Shown here: positions 1 through 9,100 of the stretch, piece by piece | How positions within the stretch are numbered: the first letter of the stretch is position 1 | Layout of the letters: each line of letters starts with the position of its first letter | Assembly (NCBI GenBank): GCA_016927905.1 | Contig: JAFGLW010000012.1 | Span: 1 to 64,000 of the forward strand | DNA from: a candidate division CSSED10-310 bacterium | Lineage (GTDB): Bacteria; CSSED10-310; JAFGJC01 | DNA length: 64,000 nt | Direction: 5' to 3' | Notes under the pieces: generated by a model | Seen by the model: only the letters and a program-made list of their open reading frames with translations | Database searches by the model: none | What the model was told of the DNA's origin: nothing | Program-made: the position numbers and the translations under genes

Positions 1-183
1 GAAACGCCCACCGCCGCCCCCGCAACCGAAACGCCCACCATCGCGCCCCCAACCGAAACCCCGACTCCCGGCGGTCCGACATCCACTCCCGCACCGATCC
101 CCGCCACCGGTCCGGCCGGCCTGGGACTCCTTCTCCTGGGACTGGGCGCACTCCTGGGCACGCATTCGATCCGGAGGCGTTAA
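1..183 (+). CDS. C-terminal end of a P/T-rich surface protein (partial)
   Basis: Frame 1 is open from the window edge to the TAA at 181-183, giving 60 residues. It starts with a repetitive Thr/Pro/Ala/Glu linker (repeats of the type ETPTxAP). It then has an I-P-A-T-G-P motif, a hydrophobic glycine/leucine stretch ending GLGALLG, and a basic R-R-R end. The same tripartite tail closes the next gene (744-4688), so both products are probably anchored or processed in the same way. The body of the protein lies outside the window and its function is unknown. The tail resembles LPxTG and IPTL-CTERM type signals; which enzyme acts on it cannot be read here. Confidence 0.8.
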   Translation, partial: ETPTAAPATETPTIAPPTETPTPGGPTSTPAPIPATGPAGLGLLLLGLGALLGTHSIRRR

Positions 184-210
184 CCGGCGCGCGTCACTTG
201 CAACCGATCC

Positions 211-240
211 GCCCCTTCCGCTCCGGGAGGGGCTTTTTTT
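211..240 (+). terminator. Rho-independent terminator of the partial surface-protein gene
   Basis: A 9-bp stem (GCCCCTTCC pairing with GGGAGGGGC, one U-G pair) with a 5-nt loop is followed by seven T, then GGG and four more T. It lies 27 bp after the stop codon at 183. Confidence 0.85.
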
Positions 241-743
241 GGGTTTTACCGGAAATCAACCCCATATATAGTGTATATAAGCTCTTTATCCACATTATAT
301 ACAGATATTCCGAACAAGTGACATTTTCCGGCAGCCGCTGCAATTTGTGGCAAACCGGGAAATCTCTGTTAAATCCTTTACAATCAAGCGATTGGAGGCG
401 TTGATACAAAACGGCTTCTTCCCGGGCCGGCATTTTGTGACAAAAAAGGGCATCGGCGGGTTTCGGGAAGGTCGCCCCTATAATTTCTCGAAACCGCTTG
501 ACTTCACCGGTTTCGATGTGCTAAACACCGATAGAAAGCAAGCTGGCAATCTGAAGGCATGGAAATTGCAGAAAGGAATGGAGCTTTTCTGAAGTTTTTT
601 CGAGATTACCGGTCTTTCAATCACCGGTATGGAAAGGGGGAGCCATCGCTGTGATTGAATTGTTGTCTAAAGATTGTGCGGTTGTGTCCGCATTGAGTTT
701 CACGTTTCCGTTAACCTTAAACTGAAACAAGGGAGGAAAGTTT
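241..743. other. 500-bp intergenic region with DnaA-box-like sites
   Basis: No convincing gene is visible; the short open frames here lack family features. The first 70 bases are AT-rich with alternating TATATA runs (about 265-280). A perfect TTATCCACA lies at 286-294. One-mismatch boxes in the opposite orientation lie at 346-354 (TGTGGCAAA) and 436-444 (TGTGACAAA). A TATAAT hexamer sits at 479-484 without a clear -35. The segment ends in the promoter/leader of the 744 gene, whose ribosome binding site GGGAGGAAAG is at 731-740. Confidence 0.5.
286..294 (+). promoter_or_regulatory. Perfect consensus DnaA box
   Basis: TTATCCACA is identical to the E. coli high-affinity DnaA box and sits in an AT-rich stretch. 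A single match can arise by chance. It is about 19 kb from the main oriC candidate, so a role in titration or regulation is only a possibility. Confidence 0.4.
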
Positions 744-3700
744 ATGAGGAAATTTCTTTTATTCGCATTGGCCACATTGATGGTCACATCCGCAGGGTTT
801 GCTCAGACCTGCACAGTCGGTTCGACCACCGGAATAACCGACAACCGACTGCCGTTTTACCAGTTCTACACCTATTCGGAAGGCCAGTATTGTATTCCGG
901 CTTCCGAAATGGCGCTGTGCTTCCCGACCGGCGGGACGTTCTCGGAGATCGGCTGGCACTGGCGGAGCGGCGCGGCGGTGAGTTCGTCGTACACTTCCAT
1001 CGACATCTACCTGAAAAACATCCCGGATCCCTGTCCAAACCTCTGCACCGCACCCGATCCGAACCCCGGGACCCTGGTTTACAGCGGTCCCTGGAGCTGT
1101 ACTGCAGCCATCGGATGGAAGATGATCGCGATGAGCACGCCGTTCACCTACAACCCCGGCGACTGCCTGCTGGTGACCGTCTGCGACACGCTCGGTCCGG
1201 ATTACAACTACGGCAGCTCGGTCTACTGGTCAACGAATTCGCTGACCGGCTCGGGATTCATGCGCTATTCCGACTCCGTTGATCCGGTCGACTGCGACCT
1301 GACGACTGCGCTGTCATACTCAAGCTGCATTAACGAGTGGGTTTCCACCGGGTTCACGGATGCTTCCGTTCCCACGCCCACTCCGACCACTCCGCCCCCG
1401 GGCTGCGATCACCAGATCTGCCTGATCGACTCCTTCGGCGACGGATGGAACGGCGGAACGGTGGCGGTCACCGTCAACGGCAACCCGGTTCCGGGCAGCC
1501 CGTTCACGCTGGCTTCCGGCACGGGCCCGACCTGCTACACCTTCACTGCCGACACGGGCGATGCCATCTTCTGCGACTACACGCCGGGCAGCTGGAGCTA
1601 TGAGAACGAATATTATGTTCTCGACGGCTCCGGCCTCGAGCTGGGTCGGACCGGATCCGGCGGAACGGTCCCGGCCGACCTGACCCTGACCGGCAACTGC
1701 CCCTCGGGCATCGTCATCTCACCCGATCCCTCGGTCGTGAACTCCAGCGGGTGCGGCAATCAGACGCTGACCCACACCCTCCAGGTCGGCAACTTCACCG
1801 GCCAGAACGACACGTTCAACCTGTCCATCACGGGCAACACCTGGACCACCACTGTCACCAGCACCAACCCGGTCGCCATCAACGACAACCAGTTTGCGAC
1901 GGTGACCGTGGACGTGGTCGTTCCGGTCCTGACCGCCCCCGGGTCGGATACCTGCACGTTCAACGTGGCGGCCGTCACCGGCACCGACACCGCGACCTCC
2001 ACCCTCACCACCAACTACCTCCACATGGGCAGCGTGACCACACTGTTCGCCCAGAACAACGGCCAGTCGGGCAACATGTTCGACATCGACGTGGCCTATC
2101 CCACCACCATCACCGCGTTCGATATCAATGTTGATGCCATAGCGGTCAACATCGAAATCTACACCAAGAGCGGAACGTGCGTCGGTTTCGAAACCAATGC
2201 CAGCGCCTGGACCCTGCTGTATACCGTGACCGGTGTCGCGGGTGCGGGGCCGGACAATCCCACGTTCATCGATCTGTCCTCCATCGGCGGCTGGCTGGTC
2301 ACCGGCGGGACGTACGGCGTGTACATCACCTGTACGAACGGAACGTACATGAATTACACGACCGGCGGCCCGTGGACCTATTCGAGCGGTCCCCTGACCG
2401 TCACCACGCATTCCGGTAACGCCTACCCGTTCAGTTCCTTCTTCGCACCGCGGGCCTGGAACGGAACCGTCTACTACTCCTGCGATACCGTCCAGGGTGT
2501 TTATCTGACTCCGGCGATCTCGTTCGGAATGGATGTCCCCGGATCAACGGTTATCCACAACTTCCTGGTGCAGAACTTCAGCGGCGTGAGCGAGTTGTTC
2601 GATCTGAGCATCGGCGGCAGCCCGGCCTGGACCACCACGATCAACGGCCTGGCACCTCCGATCACCATCGGACCCATTCCCGACGGCGGAAACCAGACCT
2701 TCACGGTGGAAGTTGTGATTCCCGGTACTGCAACATATCCGGATACCGACACCTGTACCGTGACGGCCACGGGTCAGACGTCCGCCTACAGCGACACGTC
2801 CGACATCACCACCCAGGCGTTCCCGTCCCTCTTCTACGCTTACGGCCTGGATGTTTATCCGGGTACTGGCGATCTGAAAGGGTTCTTCGATCTGGGGGTT
2901 CCCGGCAACTGGTTCGACATCGGAGCGGGCGGCATTGATTTCCATCCCGCCGGCGACTTCCTGGGCAATGATTTCTCCCAGATCTACATGGTGGGATATT
3001 ATGACAATGTCCTGAAGTCTGTGAATACGGTTTCCGGCGTGGCGACCACCATCGGCGCTTGTGCTCCGACAAACGGTCAGTGGACCGGATTCTCCGGCGC
3101 TGCGGACGGCTCGGCCATGTACGCCATGAGCAGCTCCTGCGGCACGTCATCCACGCTGCACACCGTCGATGTCACCACCGGAGCGGTCACGGCAATCGGC
3201 ACCACAACCACCGCACCCTGCATCATCGACATTGCGGTCTCAGCCGACGGCTCGGCCATCTACGGCGTGGATCTGGTCGATGACAATCTGTACTCGATCG
3301 ATCCCACGACCGGCGCCGCCACCTCAATCGGCTCCACCGGCGCTGCTGCCAACTACGCGCAGGGTATGGATTTCGACTATGCGACGGGCGAGCTTTACTG
3401 GGCCGCCTACACCGCCCAGGGCGAACTCCGCACCCTCGACATCGGATCCGGCATGTCAACGCTGGTGGGTGCATTCCCGAGCGGCGCGGAAGTCGACTGC
3501 CTCAGTGTGGCTCAGGAAGCGGGCGCTGCTTACATCGCCCTGATCCCGGCCATGTCCAATCAGTCCGGTCCCGCAGGCTCGACGCTGACCCACACGTTGT
3601 CTCTGGAGAACCACACCGGTGCTCAGGACACCTTTGACCTGGCGATTTCCGGTTACACCTGGACAACGGTCATCACCAGCACCAATCCGGTGACGATCGA

Positions 3701-4688
3701 TGACGGCGCTGCGGCTGCCGTGACGGTCAACGTGACCATTCCGGCCGGTGCGGCCACTCTGGATTCGGATTCCTGTACGCTGACCGCCACCGGGCAGGTT
3801 TCAGGATTGTCCGATTCCTCGACGCTTAACACCACGGCCATGCCGCCGACGACGGAAGCTTACGGTATTGAACTTGTGAACGGCGAGCTGGAATACTGGC
3901 CCGACCTGCATCAGTTCGACACTTGGACCGTCATCGGAACCGGCGTCAGCGCATACTCCTTCTTCGCCGGCGACTTCCTCGGCACAGACCACACCCAGTT
4001 GTACTGCATCACTTACGACACCAACACGCTGTACAGCGTCGATGTGGCCACCAGCGTCGCAACCATGATCGGTTCGGTTGGCGCACCCACCGGAGGCGCT
4101 TCCTGGTCCGGCATGACCAGCACCTATGACGGCTCGGTGATGTATGCGATTTGCACAAACATTACGCAGTCCTATCTGTACACCGTCGATCTCACCACTC
4201 CGAGTGTCACGCTGGTCGGCCAGATCACGAACGCCGCCGGCGCCATCGACGTTGCCATCAACTCTCTCGGCGAAATGTACGTGCACGACATCGTGGCCGA
4301 TTCCATCTACAGCGTCGACACTGCAACCGGTGCCGGCACGCTGGTCGGAACCACCGGATTCTCGGCCAACTACGCGCAGGGCATGGACTGCGACCAGGGA
4401 TGCGATGCATTCTACCTGTCCGCATTCAATGCCGGCAACTACTTCACCGAACTCCGGCTGGTCAATACGACGACCGGTGCCTGCCCGCTGTTGTCCGCGA
4501 TGGGATACTTCCTGGAAGTCGACTCGTTCGGCATCCTGCCTGCTTCGATCCCGCCGACTCCGACTCCGACTCCGAGTGGCCCGACGCCCACTCCGGGCGA
4601 CATCCCGACCACCGGACCGGTTGGCCTGGGTATCCTGCTGCTGGGTCTGGGCGCCCTGCTGGGCATCAGCTCCTTCCGCAGGAAATAA
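744..4688 (+). CDS. Large secreted P/T-rich protein with duplicated Ig-like and propeller-like units and IPxTG-type tail
   Basis: 1314 residues. Residues 1-20 form a signal peptide (basic start, hydrophobic core, A-G-F-A-Q cleavage region). Residues about 221-320 hold a D-S-F-G-D-G-W-N-G-G module like those in secreted proteins of Bacteroidetes. Ig-like units with a THTL...N(F/H)TG-QDTF(N/D)L pattern occur near 325-425, 590-690 and 935-1030. The last two are each followed by a repeat-rich, propeller-like unit (about 695-925 and 1040-1265) with recurring V-D-x-x-T-G-x-x-T-x-I-G and a shared NYAQGMD. The end is a P/T linker, I-P-T-T-G-P, a hydrophobic segment and F-R-R-K. The start at 744 has GGGAGG 7 bases upstream. 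It is probably an abundant surface or adhesion-type protein; the ligand is unknown. Its C-ending codons look strongly biased, which would fit high expression. Confidence 0.9.
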   Translation: MRKFLLFALATLMVTSAGFAQTCTVGSTTGITDNRLPFYQFYTYSEGQYCIPASEMALCFPTGGTFSEIGWHWRSGAAVSSSYTSIDIYLKNIPDPCPNLCTAPDPNPGTLVYSGPWSCTAAIGWKMIAMSTPFTYNPGDCLLVTVCDTLGPDYNYGSSVYWSTNSLTGSGFMRYSDSVDPVDCDLTTALSYSSCINEWVSTGFTDASVPTPTPTTPPPGCDHQICLIDSFGDGWNGGTVAVTVNGNPVPGSPFTLASGTGPTCYTFTADTGDAIFCDYTPGSWSYENEYYVLDGSGLELGRTGSGGTVPADLTLTGNCPSGIVISPDPSVVNSSGCGNQTLTHTLQVGNFTGQNDTFNLSITGNTWTTTVTSTNPVAINDNQFATVTVDVVVPVLTAPGSDTCTFNVAAVTGTDTATSTLTTNYLHMGSVTTLFAQNNGQSGNMFDIDVAYPTTITAFDINVDAIAVNIEIYTKSGTCVGFETNASAWTLLYTVTGVAGAGPDNPTFIDLSSIGGWLVTGGTYGVYITCTNGTYMNYTTGGPWTYSSGPLTVTTHSGNAYPFSSFFAPRAWNGTVYYSCDTVQGVYLTPAISFGMDVPGSTVIHNFLVQNFSGVSELFDLSIGGSPAWTTTINGLAPPITIGPIPDGGNQTFTVEVVIPGTATYPDTDTCTVTATGQTSAYSDTSDITTQAFPSLFYAYGLDVYPGTGDLKGFFDLGVPGNWFDIGAGGIDFHPAGDFLGNDFSQIYMVGYYDNVLKSVNTVSGVATTIGACAPTNGQWTGFSGAADGSAMYAMSSSCGTSSTLHTVDVTTGAVTAIGTTTTAPCIIDIAVSADGSAIYGVDLVDDNLYSIDPTTGAATSIGSTGAAANYAQGMDFDYATGELYWAAYTAQGELRTLDIGSGMSTLVGAFPSGAEVDCLSVAQEAGAAYIALIPAMSNQSGPAGSTLTHTLSLENHTGAQDTFDLAISGYTWTTVITSTNPVTIDDGAAAAVTVNVTIPAGAATLDSDSCTLTATGQVSGLSDSSTLNTTAMPPTTEAYGIELVNGELEYWPDLHQFDTWTVIGTGVSAYSFFAGDFLGTDHTQLYCITYDTNTLYSVDVATSVATMIGSVGAPTGGASWSGMTSTYDGSVMYAICTNITQSYLYTVDLTTPSVTLVGQITNAAGAIDVAINSLGEMYVHDIVADSIYSVDTATGAGTLVGTTGFSANYAQGMDCDQGCDAFYLSAFNAGNYFTELRLVNTTTGACPLLSAMGYFLEVDSFGILPASIPPTPTPTPSGPTPTPGDIPTTGPVGLGILLLGLGALLGISSFRRK

Positions 4689-4705
4689 GTCTTAACTGAT
4701 TCAAA

Positions 4706-4736
4706 ACCCCTCCTTTCGGGGAGGGGTTTTTTATTG
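4706..4736. terminator. Rho-independent terminator between convergent genes
   Basis: A perfect 9-bp stem (AACCCCTCC / GGAGGGGTT) with a 6-nt loop is followed by a T-rich run on the + strand. It lies 17 bp after the 744-4688 gene. A short A-run on the other side means it may also serve the leftward gene ending at 4766. Confidence 0.85.
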
Positions 4737-4765
4737 GTTTTAAATTTGTTTTCCTGAAGGAATGC

Positions 4766-5845
4766 TTAATACCATTCGAAATGCTCCACATCCAGGTTGC
4801 TGAGCATTTCGGTCAGGTCCGGCGAGATCATGGCGGACAGGAACGAGGCATACCCGGATGACTGGACATCCGTCCAGGGAAAATCCAGGATAACGTAAGT
4901 GGCGGGTGTCGTCGATGTGGGATTCAACCCGGTTGAATAATAGGAAATCCCCTCGCTCCATTCCGGCCAGAACCAGTACATTCCATATACTTCCAGTATG
5001 ACAAACAGGTTCATGTCCAGAACGGTTTCCGTCCGGTTCCACAACAGATCCCACAGCGTGAACTGCTCACCCCCGTAGAAAACCTCGTGACTCAATACCA
5101 GGTCGACCTCATACTCGAAAGCCGGAGTGGGCGAAGCGGACGGTGTTGCCGTTTCGGTGGGCGGGACCGGAACCGTGGGGGTGGCGGTCGAGTGCTGGGG
5201 AGTATCCGTCATTCCCGGCGTCATCGTGGGCGCTGCCGGGGTATCGGTCGGCGCTGCCGGAGTGGTGGTGGGAGGCATCGGCGTCATGGTGACGGGCGCC
5301 GTCGGGGTGGTGCTGGGCGGGGTTGTCGGGGTCGGCAGCGGTGTCTCCGTACCCGGCGCTGTCGGCGTCGGGGTGGGCGAAACCCCGATGGTAAATTCGA
5401 ACGGGTTTCCCTGGGCGACGGGTTCATCCCCGGTGGTGAAGGAATGGTTGTCCTCCCCATAGACATAAGTTGTCAGATACTCCGGACCCCTGGCTTCAAG
5501 GTAGTATTCAACATATCCGACAGACGGGACCGTGAAAGATCCCACCCAGTAATCCGCCTCCTCGATGGTCGCGAAAAACACCATGGGGATCGACAGCCAT
5601 GCGCCCCCGTCAACCCGGTAATGCAGGTCGCCGGCATCCATGGCGCCCACGGGCTGGACGCCGAGATAGAAATCGACAGGCAATGATCCGCCGGGATACA
5701 GCGGATCCCGCATGGTCGGACCGGTGGGCGGCACGAGTTGAGCGGGAACATGAACCGCATCGATCAGGTCCTGGGCGTCAACGGGCACCAAATCTCCCAG
5801 GACAGGCAGAAACAGCAGGCCGATTATCCAGATTTTACCGCGCAT
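4766..5845 (-). CDS. Secreted protein: N-terminal beta-rich domain, P/T linker, conserved C-terminal domain
   Basis: 359 residues from the ATG at 5845, which has AAGGAGAG just upstream; an in-frame ATG six codons earlier has no such site. Signal peptide about 1-24 (ends V-D-A-Q). Residues about 45-153 form a beta-rich module (HYRVDGGAW, YYLEARG) that looks like a carbohydrate- or protein-binding fold, but I cannot name it. A Thr/Pro linker covers 156-241. Residues 243-359 align with the C-terminus of the gingipain-like protease at 50600-54367: G-(E/D)-x-F-x-L-xxx-L-x-N, then D-x-(N/D)-x-(F/Y)-(V/I)-(I/L)-L, then W-(F/C)-W-P-x-W, and an aromatic E-W-Y / E-Y-R end. The gene stands alone and is convergent with the 744 gene. 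Confidence 0.8.
   Translation of the reverse strand: MRGKIWIIGLLFLPVLGDLVPVDAQDLIDAVHVPAQLVPPTGPTMRDPLYPGGSLPVDFYLGVQPVGAMDAGDLHYRVDGGAWLSIPMVFFATIEEADYWVGSFTVPSVGYVEYYLEARGPEYLTTYVYGEDNHSFTTGDEPVAQGNPFEFTIGVSPTPTPTAPGTETPLPTPTTPPSTTPTAPVTMTPMPPTTTPAAPTDTPAAPTMTPGMTDTPQHSTATPTVPVPPTETATPSASPTPAFEYEVDLVLSHEVFYGGEQFTLWDLLWNRTETVLDMNLFVILEVYGMYWFWPEWSEGISYYSTGLNPTSTTPATYVILDFPWTDVQSSGYASFLSAMISPDLTEMLSNLDVEHFEWY
4769..5119 (-). other. Conserved C-terminal domain, copy 1
   Basis: This encodes residues 243-359 of the secreted protein above. It shares the WFWPEW-type motif, spacing and aromatic C-terminal end with copy 2 at 50603-50950, although the rest of the two proteins is unrelated. It sits directly after a P/T linker in both, as expected for a sorting, anchoring or binding module. 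I do not recognise it as a named domain. Confidence 0.65.
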
Positions 5846-6181
5846 GAAATCTCTCCTTTTCAACCCTTCTTATACCAGAACCGATCAGGGGCAACACGTC
5901 CATTCTTCCCCAAATTCCCTTGAGCAATTATCATACCACGGTCGTTTCCAGGCGATTCCCGGCCGATTCACGAAGATCCGTCTTATGAACGCAGGCAATC
6001 CATATTGTTTTTCATTGCATCTTCATATCAACATCTTGTGTGTATCCGAATGGTATCCATCCCGAAATGGACATGAAATACCGGTTGTTCATCCGGACCG
6101 AAACCCAATATCAGGTCATTCCGGGGATTCAGGATGACGCCGGCATGATTACATTCTGTGTAATCCCCTTTTCTCGCGGGG
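5846..6181. other. Intergenic region, no gene seen
   Basis: The first ~20 bases hold the ribosome binding site and leader of the leftward gene. The remainder is non-coding in all frames as far as I can judge, apart from the perfect palindrome at 6147-6165. Confidence 0.5.
6147..6165. repeat. Perfect 7-bp inverted repeat GATTACA-5-TGTAATC
   Basis: GATTACA and TGTAATC flank a 5-base spacer, 17 bp downstream of the leftward regulator gene's stop. It could be a weak transcription end signal or a regulator site. There is no T-run after it on either strand. Confidence 0.35.
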
Positions 6182-9100
6182 TCAGTTGAATCCGTGTTTT
6201 TTCAGGTAATAGGACAGGATTCTGGGTGTGATGCCCAGGATTCCGGCGGCTTCCTTTTTGACACCGTTTGCCTGTTCCAGCGCTTTCGACACGAGGTGTT
6301 TTTCGATTCGTTCCATATTCGATTTCAGGTTCATCCCGCTGATCAGCGCGTCGACCGCCGGTTCCGCCCCGCCGGAACGATCCGCTGCGCCGCCGATTTC
6401 CGCCGGAAGCGCTTCAAGGGAAATCTGATTTCCTGTTTCCAGAATGGTGGCTCTCTGGATGGCATTCTCCAGTTCCCGGACGTTCCCGGGCCAGGAATAT
6501 TCCACCATGGCGGCCATGGCCTCCCGGTTGAAATCATCGAACTTGCGTTTGATCTCCCGGCTGTATTGTTCAAGAAAATGACGGGCCAGCGGCAGAATGT
6601 CCTCCTTCCGCTGCCTGAGGGGCGGCAGGTCGATATGGATCACGTTCAGCCGGTAGTACAGGTCTTCCCTGAATGTGCCGTCCCGAATCCTTTTTTTCAG
6701 ATCCTGATTGGTTGCGGAGATGATCCGGACATCGACTTTCCGGGGCGTTCTCCCGCCGATGGGTGTAACCTCCCGTTCCTGGAGGACCCTGAGAATTTTA
6801 GCCTGTGTGGCGGGATTCATGTCGGCGATTTCATCCAGGAACAGGGTTCCCCTGTCGGCTTTCTGGACCAACCCGATCCGGGCATTCACGCCGGTTGCCA
6901 CACCCTTCTCGATCCCGAAAAGTTCGGCTTCGAGCAGGTTTTCGGGCAGGGCGGCGCAGTTGATTCCGATGAAGGAGCATTGTTTTCGGGGGCTGTTGAA
7001 ATGAATGGTTTTCGCCACGATTTCTTTCCCGGTACCGGTATCGCCGCTGATGAGAACGGAGGCGTTCGATGCCGCCACCCGGCCGGCGATCCCGATGACC
7101 TTGTCCATGGCGCTACTCCGCCCGATCAGCATTCCCATCCGGTAGCGTTTACCCAATTCTTCTTTCAGGCGGAGGTTTTCCTCGTTGAGAGCCAGTCGGG
7201 TGGCTTCCAGGGCTTCACGGTTCTTGACGTTTTCCAGAGCCACCGAAGCCAGTTCCGCCACGATTTCCACCAGCAGTCTGTCGGTGAAGCTGAACAATCC
7301 TTGTTCCAGTGTGTTGTCCAGGTAGATCAATCCCTTGACCTGATCCGACGGCTGGTTACCGGGAATGGGGACACATAAAATGGATCGCAGCCCCAGGATC
7401 TGGATGCTGCGCCGTTCGCGGAACGCGGTATCCGCGCCCACATCGCCGCTCAAATAGGTCCGTTTCGTTTCCACGACATGATTGATGATCGTCCGGGAAG
7501 TCTCGAACTCCGGCTCTGAAATGTCCTCCTGCCGTATGTTCCGGCTGATACTGAAATGAAGATCTCCTTCGGGTCCCCGGGTCATCAGGAATCCTCTTTC
7601 TCCGCCGGTCGCTTCCACAACCTGGTCCAGCACGGATGTCAGCAGGCGGTTCAAATCCGTGGCGGTGAAGAATTCTCTGGTGCTGTGCAGCAGAAACTGG
7701 ATTGGTGCCGAATCCGACGTTTTCATCTTCTTTGTTCCCTCCTGGGGGATTGACCCGGTTTTTTCTGTTTCCGTTTGACCGGGCGCAGGGCTCAGCAGCC
7801 GGATTGCGCTGTCGATCCGCTCGGCTGCCGGACGCATTTTGAACCGCTTTGCCAGGGATTCCGCCTTCCGGTAGAGGTCCAGGGATTTTTCCGGGGAATC
7901 GACGGAAGCGGCGATTGTGCTCAGAGCGAACACCGACACCGGCGAATCTTTGAAAATCGAGGACCGGACGATATGGCCCGCAAGCCGGGCGCCCATGTCG
8001 CCCAGCGGAGATCGGACGGTGGGAAGATCGACCCGGAAGAACAGGTGGGGAATGGCGCTGTGGTCATCGATATCCTGCATCAATGCCTGAAGTTTCCCGG
8101 CTGCCTCCATCTGTCCGGCGGCATCCTTCATCCGGACCGACAACTCAACCAGGCCTCTCAGGACACGAAGCATCCCGCCGGTGATCCCCAGCGGATCCAG
8201 GATCTGCCTGGAACGCTCGAAAAGCTTTGCCGCTTCAGCGAGATTCCCGGCATCCAGCCGGACAAACCCCAGCTCAACCAGGACCCTGCCTTCCCGGTGC
8301 CGCCGGTTGAACGAGCGGTTCAGTTTACCGGCAGCCCGGAGATATCGCACGCCAGAAGAAGTGTTTCCCGTCAGGATGTTCACTTTCGCCAGAAGATCAT
8401 AAGCTTCCGCCGCCAGCAAGGGGTCCGGGATTTCCCGTGCAATGGCCCGAACCGATTCCCCGAAGGTCTTCGCCTGTTTCAACTGTCCCTGATTCAGCCG
8501 TGTTTTCCCCATCGAAACCAGGCAGTCCGCTTCCCCCCGTTTATCTCCCTGGTTTCGATAGATCTCCAACGCCCGCTGGTATTCCTGTTCCGCCCGGCTG
8601 ATATCTCCGACGATTTCACATGCCACCGCCAGTTTTTTCCGGCCGTCGGCCACGGTTTTTGGAAAGCCGATCCGGTCCAGGATTTCCAGCGCCTTGTCCA
8701 GTTCCCGGACCGCTTTCCACGGTTCGCCCTTTTCGATCAGCGCGCCCGCCAGGTTCACCCGTGTGATATTTTCAATCATGAAATGCCGGGCGTTTTCCGC
8801 TATTTTCATGGCCTGCAAAAACAGCTGTTCCGCCTGACCGATGCGTCCCTGCTCCATCAGTGTCCTGCCGATGCTCATCAGGCAGGCTGCGCTGTGTTCG
8901 ACCTGACCGCTGTCCTGAAAAATCCGCAGCGCTTCCTCGTTGATTTCCCTGGCCTGGGGAAACCGCCCGGTTTCATGGTAAATGTCACCCATGAGCTGCA
9001 GGCTGCGCGCCACACTCATGGGTGAATTCAGCCGGTTGAAAATTTCCCGTGCCCTGACGGCCTCCTCCAGCGCCGTGTCATAGTCCCCCAGCGCCAGATT

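Noticed and set aside
6194-7378. 394-codon + strand frame over the sigma-54-type region
   Set aside because: Antisense of conserved AAA+ and GAF coding sequence; no recognisable family.
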